A stretch of DNA of 64,000 nucleotides from Ganoderma boninense. Lineage: Eukaryota > Basidiomycota > Agaricomycetes > Polyporales > Polyporaceae. Location: the NCBI GenBank assembly GCA_002900995.3, contig CM035312.1, positions 1,550,001 to 1,614,000 of the forward strand, in the 5' to 3' direction. The first letter of the stretch is position 1. Every line of letters starts with the position of its first letter. Position numbers and translations under genes: made by a program. Shown here piece by piece: positions 61,319-64,000 of the stretch. Under the pieces are notes generated by a model, which was given only the letters and a program-made list of their open reading frames with translations, did not search any database and had not been told where the DNA came from.

Positions 61319-62907
61319 TTACAACCCCGTTAACATCGTCGGCGCACCAAACTCCGGAGACCGTTCCCTGGGTCGCTTTCTCTCCCTCCCCTTCTCATGT
61401 ATCTTGTTGTTGTCGTCATCATCTTCAACATCACTCGCGTTGAGGTCTAACTCGATATCCCATACCGGGCTCGGCGGTCGTTTGCGAACTGGAGGAGGAC
61501 CTGTCTCTGGAGAGGGAGAGCTGTTGAGATCGAGCTCCATGTCCCACGTCGGACTGGGCGGTCTGGGGCGCGGCGCGGGAGGAGGTCGCGGCGGAGTGGG
61601 ACGTCGTGCAGGACTCAATTCACCATTGTCGAGAAGGTCGGGCTCTTGGGCCCGCCCTTTCCCCTTGTCACGACTAGATGAACGATCCTCGGTGCTGGCG
61701 GAGGCTTGCTGGCTAGCTCGGAGTCGGAGTTGTGTGCTCACAGGGAGGGCACTCGTTGCGTGATTTCGGAACGGTTTATTGAATGCGTCTTGTATGCGTT
61801 TGGCTTTGACTTGGCCGAAGCCTGGCAAGTTTTGCAGCTGCTCAGATGATGCTTTCGAGATGGCTGCGAAGCTCTGATGGGCGGCGTCAGCACGAACGGT
61901 ATTATGCATGGAAGCATATGGACTCAATTGAAGGCGAACGTCATTGGTTCACTCCAAAACATGCAATCAAACGTGTTGCAAGAGCCACCGGTGTCCGCTC
62001 TGAACACCCCAAAGATACGTATAATCCCGACCCCGATCGAAGCAAAGGATCACTTACCCCAAAAGAGGTCCTCAGAGTCTCCACGTCAGTCTTATTGACC
62101 TTACTAATGCTCGTCAGAGCGGTGCGGAGCACTGAGTGATAATCTTTGTCGACGCGTTCCTTGATGAGATCCGGTGGTTTGTGCTCAAATTGCTTGAAGG
62201 TCGACAAGTAATATCCCGCCTCTTCAGCACTGAGTAGCACCTCCAGTCAGTAGTGACTGAGATCAATAGACACAGTATAGACTTACGTCCAAGCGACTAC
62301 GACAGTGATCTCGTTGATGAGGCACATCTGGATACTCGGATTGTGGATTTAGGAACGTACGGGAGACTATGATACACAAACACGTACCTTTGTTAATTCG
62401 CGTATCGGTTCTTGATGCTCGCTCTAAGATCGCAGCGTCACTTCAATGCCGCAACGTTCCAGGGAATACGAAACGTGTACGGACCACATCACACATTAGC
62501 AGAAGGATGCGAAGGTTATAGGCATGCCCGAGCTTCTCAATGCGTTGATGGATATATTCTGGATGTAGCCTATGATACCGCAGACTACAACGATCGCCAA
62601 TGGGTATACCAAGAGGGCGGAGACTTGGAAAGGGTGAACGCACCTCAAGAACAGGACGCCTGTGGTTCTGCCCACTTGGTAATCCGCCAGTATCTCCCCA
62701 AACTCTTTCCCAATATTCCTAACAGACTCGAGGATTGGATTCCCCCGCTGTACAATGTGAGTGGCAGGAGTAGATTAAGCGTATCACGCGTACCTGACAT
62801 GGGTTGACGATGATATTGTTGCCTGTCCCGGGAACAACGACTGGTGGCTTGGGCTGACCACCTGGCCGATTCGAGCCGCTCGATCCCGCAGCGGCCGCCA
62901 TTCGCAT
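61319..62907 (-). CDS. DNA excision repair protein ERCC1 / Rad10 / Swi10
   Basis: Non-catalytic partner of the XPF/Rad1 nuclease in nucleotide excision repair and recombination (nucleus). ATG at 62907 or 62901 ([14 protein letters not shown]). Exons read [16 protein letters not shown], then [19 protein letters not shown] and [20 protein letters not shown] (central domain). [18 protein letters not shown] follows, then the helix-hairpin-helix [20 protein letters not shown], which dimerises with XPF. The C-terminal extension of about 150 residues after the HhH is unusual for ERCC1. It is Pro/Ser-rich with two copies of PPSPxWDxELDLN, then an acidic run (EDDDDNN) and a basic run ([10 protein letters not shown]). 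The stop is at 61319. The gene diverges from triosephosphate isomerase. Confidence 0.92.
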
Positions 62908-63241
62908 AAATGAGTAAGCAAGTACAGGACCAATCTGAAAGGACAAGAGAGAACAAGCAAAGACAAGGTTGAGACCAAGGAGTCACTAGCCTTCAACTAG
63001 TCATGCCAGTCCAACGACCTCGGAGTCGAGTTGACGCGCGCTTCTTCGCAAGAATAAGCGCCAGAGATAAGACAAGATTAGTGGGTAGGTCGCGTCGCCT
63101 CTGCGATCGAGAATCGACGATCGTCCGAGAGTCCAATCGATCCACCTCCGTTCCCGTTTCCACCCATTCAAAGCGCCTCTTTCCTTGGTTTTTGCCACCG
63201 AACACCTCGCCCACCACCTCTCGTAGCATATCATACCCAAC
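62908..63241. promoter_or_regulatory. Shared divergent promoter region, ERCC1 / TPI
   Basis: A 334-base interval between the ERCC1 start (minus) and the TPI start (plus). It is pyrimidine-rich on the plus strand close to the TPI ATG, as in strongly expressed fungal glycolytic genes. No clear TATA box is seen. Confidence 0.5.
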
Positions 63242-64000
63242 ATGGCCCGCAAGTTCTTCGTCGGAGGCAACTTCAAGATGAACCCGAGCACTCGGGAACA
63301 GAAGAAGGCGCTCGTTAACACCCTCAACAGCGCGTCCGTCGACCAAGACGTCGGTCTGTAAAGTCAACCCAACATGTATGCGAGTCTCACCTAACATGTT
63401 GTGCACATTATCAACACAGAGGTCGTCATTGCGCCCCCCGCGCTCTATGTGATTCCCGTGAAGGAGACCCTTCGCGGAGACTTCAAGGTCGCCGCACAGA
63501 ACTGCTACGAGAAGCCCTCTGGCGCGTTCACCGGTGAGATCAGGTGCGTCCAGCTTTCGTCACGCTCTCTTGCGCTGCCATTCACGTACTGTACTCCTCA
63601 GTCCTGCTCAGCTCGTCGACGCGGGCATTCCCTACGTCATTCTCGGTGGGCTTCATCTCTTCATACCCCTTCCGGTCACACCCGCTCACCGCTCTTCTCC
63701 CAGGCCACTCGGAGCGCCGCACGCTCTTCCACGAGACGTCAGAGGAAGTTGCCGCCAAAACGCGCGCTGCCATCTCCGCCAGCCTTTCGGTCATCCTCTG
63801 CGTGGGCGAGACCCTCCAGGAGCGCGAGGCAGAGAAGACCAAAGAGGTCGTCGAGTCCCAGCTCAAGCCGGTCGTCGCTGCTCTCAGCGAGGCCGACTGG
63901 AGGTACGTCACGCCTTTGCTTGCATATAGGAAGGATATGAATGGCTGTTCCATCGCAGCAAGATTGTGATCGCGTACGAGCCCGTCTGGGCCATCGGCAC
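63242..64000 (+). CDS. TPI1: Triosephosphate isomerase, C terminus beyond the window
   Basis: Glycolytic enzyme interconverting dihydroxyacetone phosphate and glyceraldehyde 3-phosphate in the cytosol. Start [20 protein letters not shown] at 63242, with catalytic Lys in NFKMN. Exons continue [33 protein letters not shown] and [20 protein letters not shown] (catalytic His). Next come [18 protein letters not shown] and finally [11 protein letters not shown], with the catalytic Glu, at the window end. Four short introns are visible. About 175 of roughly 250 residues are in the window. Confidence 0.95.

Overview
The window is nuclear DNA of a filamentous basidiomycete, most likely an Agaricomycete of the polypore type. 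Genes are cut by many introns of about 50-60 bases (GT...AG), including very short exons. Genes lie on both strands at 1-3 kb spacing, and the family content is typical of wood-decay fungi: F-box/LRR proteins, P450s, ABC-C pumps, HET-like domains and Zn2Cys6 factors. No prokaryotic, organellar, CRISPR, rRNA or convincing tRNA feature was seen. Assignments rest on reading the translated exons and joining them by eye, so exon borders are approximate unless stated.

Left part (1-18.4 kb), mostly housekeeping: a TPR protein (minus, cut by the window start) diverges from translation initiation factor eIF3 subunit L (plus). A urea/H+ symporter of the DUR3 type (minus) follows, with a dense group of GATA sites in its promoter. 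Then come an F-box protein, a P450, a class I glutamine-amidotransferase-like protein and an Sch9-type AGC kinase with an N-terminal C2 domain (all plus).

Middle (18.4-38.6 kb): a degraded HET-domain gene containing a 15-bp minisatellite; a GNAT acetyltransferase fused to an Mss4/DSS4-type domain; a Qc-SNARE (Syn8-like); and a Zn2Cys6 transcription factor. A gene-poor stretch (27.1-35.1 kb) holds decayed coding sequence. Its clearest element is an old, frameshifted copy of the F-box + P450 pair from 7.8-13.3 kb, inverted and collapsed into one relic at 31.4-33.4 kb. A SnoaL/NTF2-like DUF1348 protein and a single-finger C2H2 transcription factor follow.

Right part (38.6-64 kb): two tandem, intact full-length ABC-C (YOR1/MRP-like) transporters share exon structure, including a 15-nt microexon. 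They are separated by a 216-bp MITE with 55/56-bp inverted ends and TA target duplication. A second, unrelated P450 lies just beyond on the opposite strand. These three genes could serve detoxification or export, but no backbone synthase is present, so a biosynthetic cluster is not supported. After them come an Apd1/Aim32-type sucrase/ferredoxin-like protein, a 3.1-kb stretch with no recognised gene, the nucleotide-excision-repair subunit ERCC1/Rad10 (minus), and the start of triosephosphate isomerase (plus, cut by the window end).

No clearly new molecular system was found. The best leads are the inverted F-box/P450 relic, the MITE between the ABC copies, the GNAT-Mss4 fusion and the GATA-site cluster.
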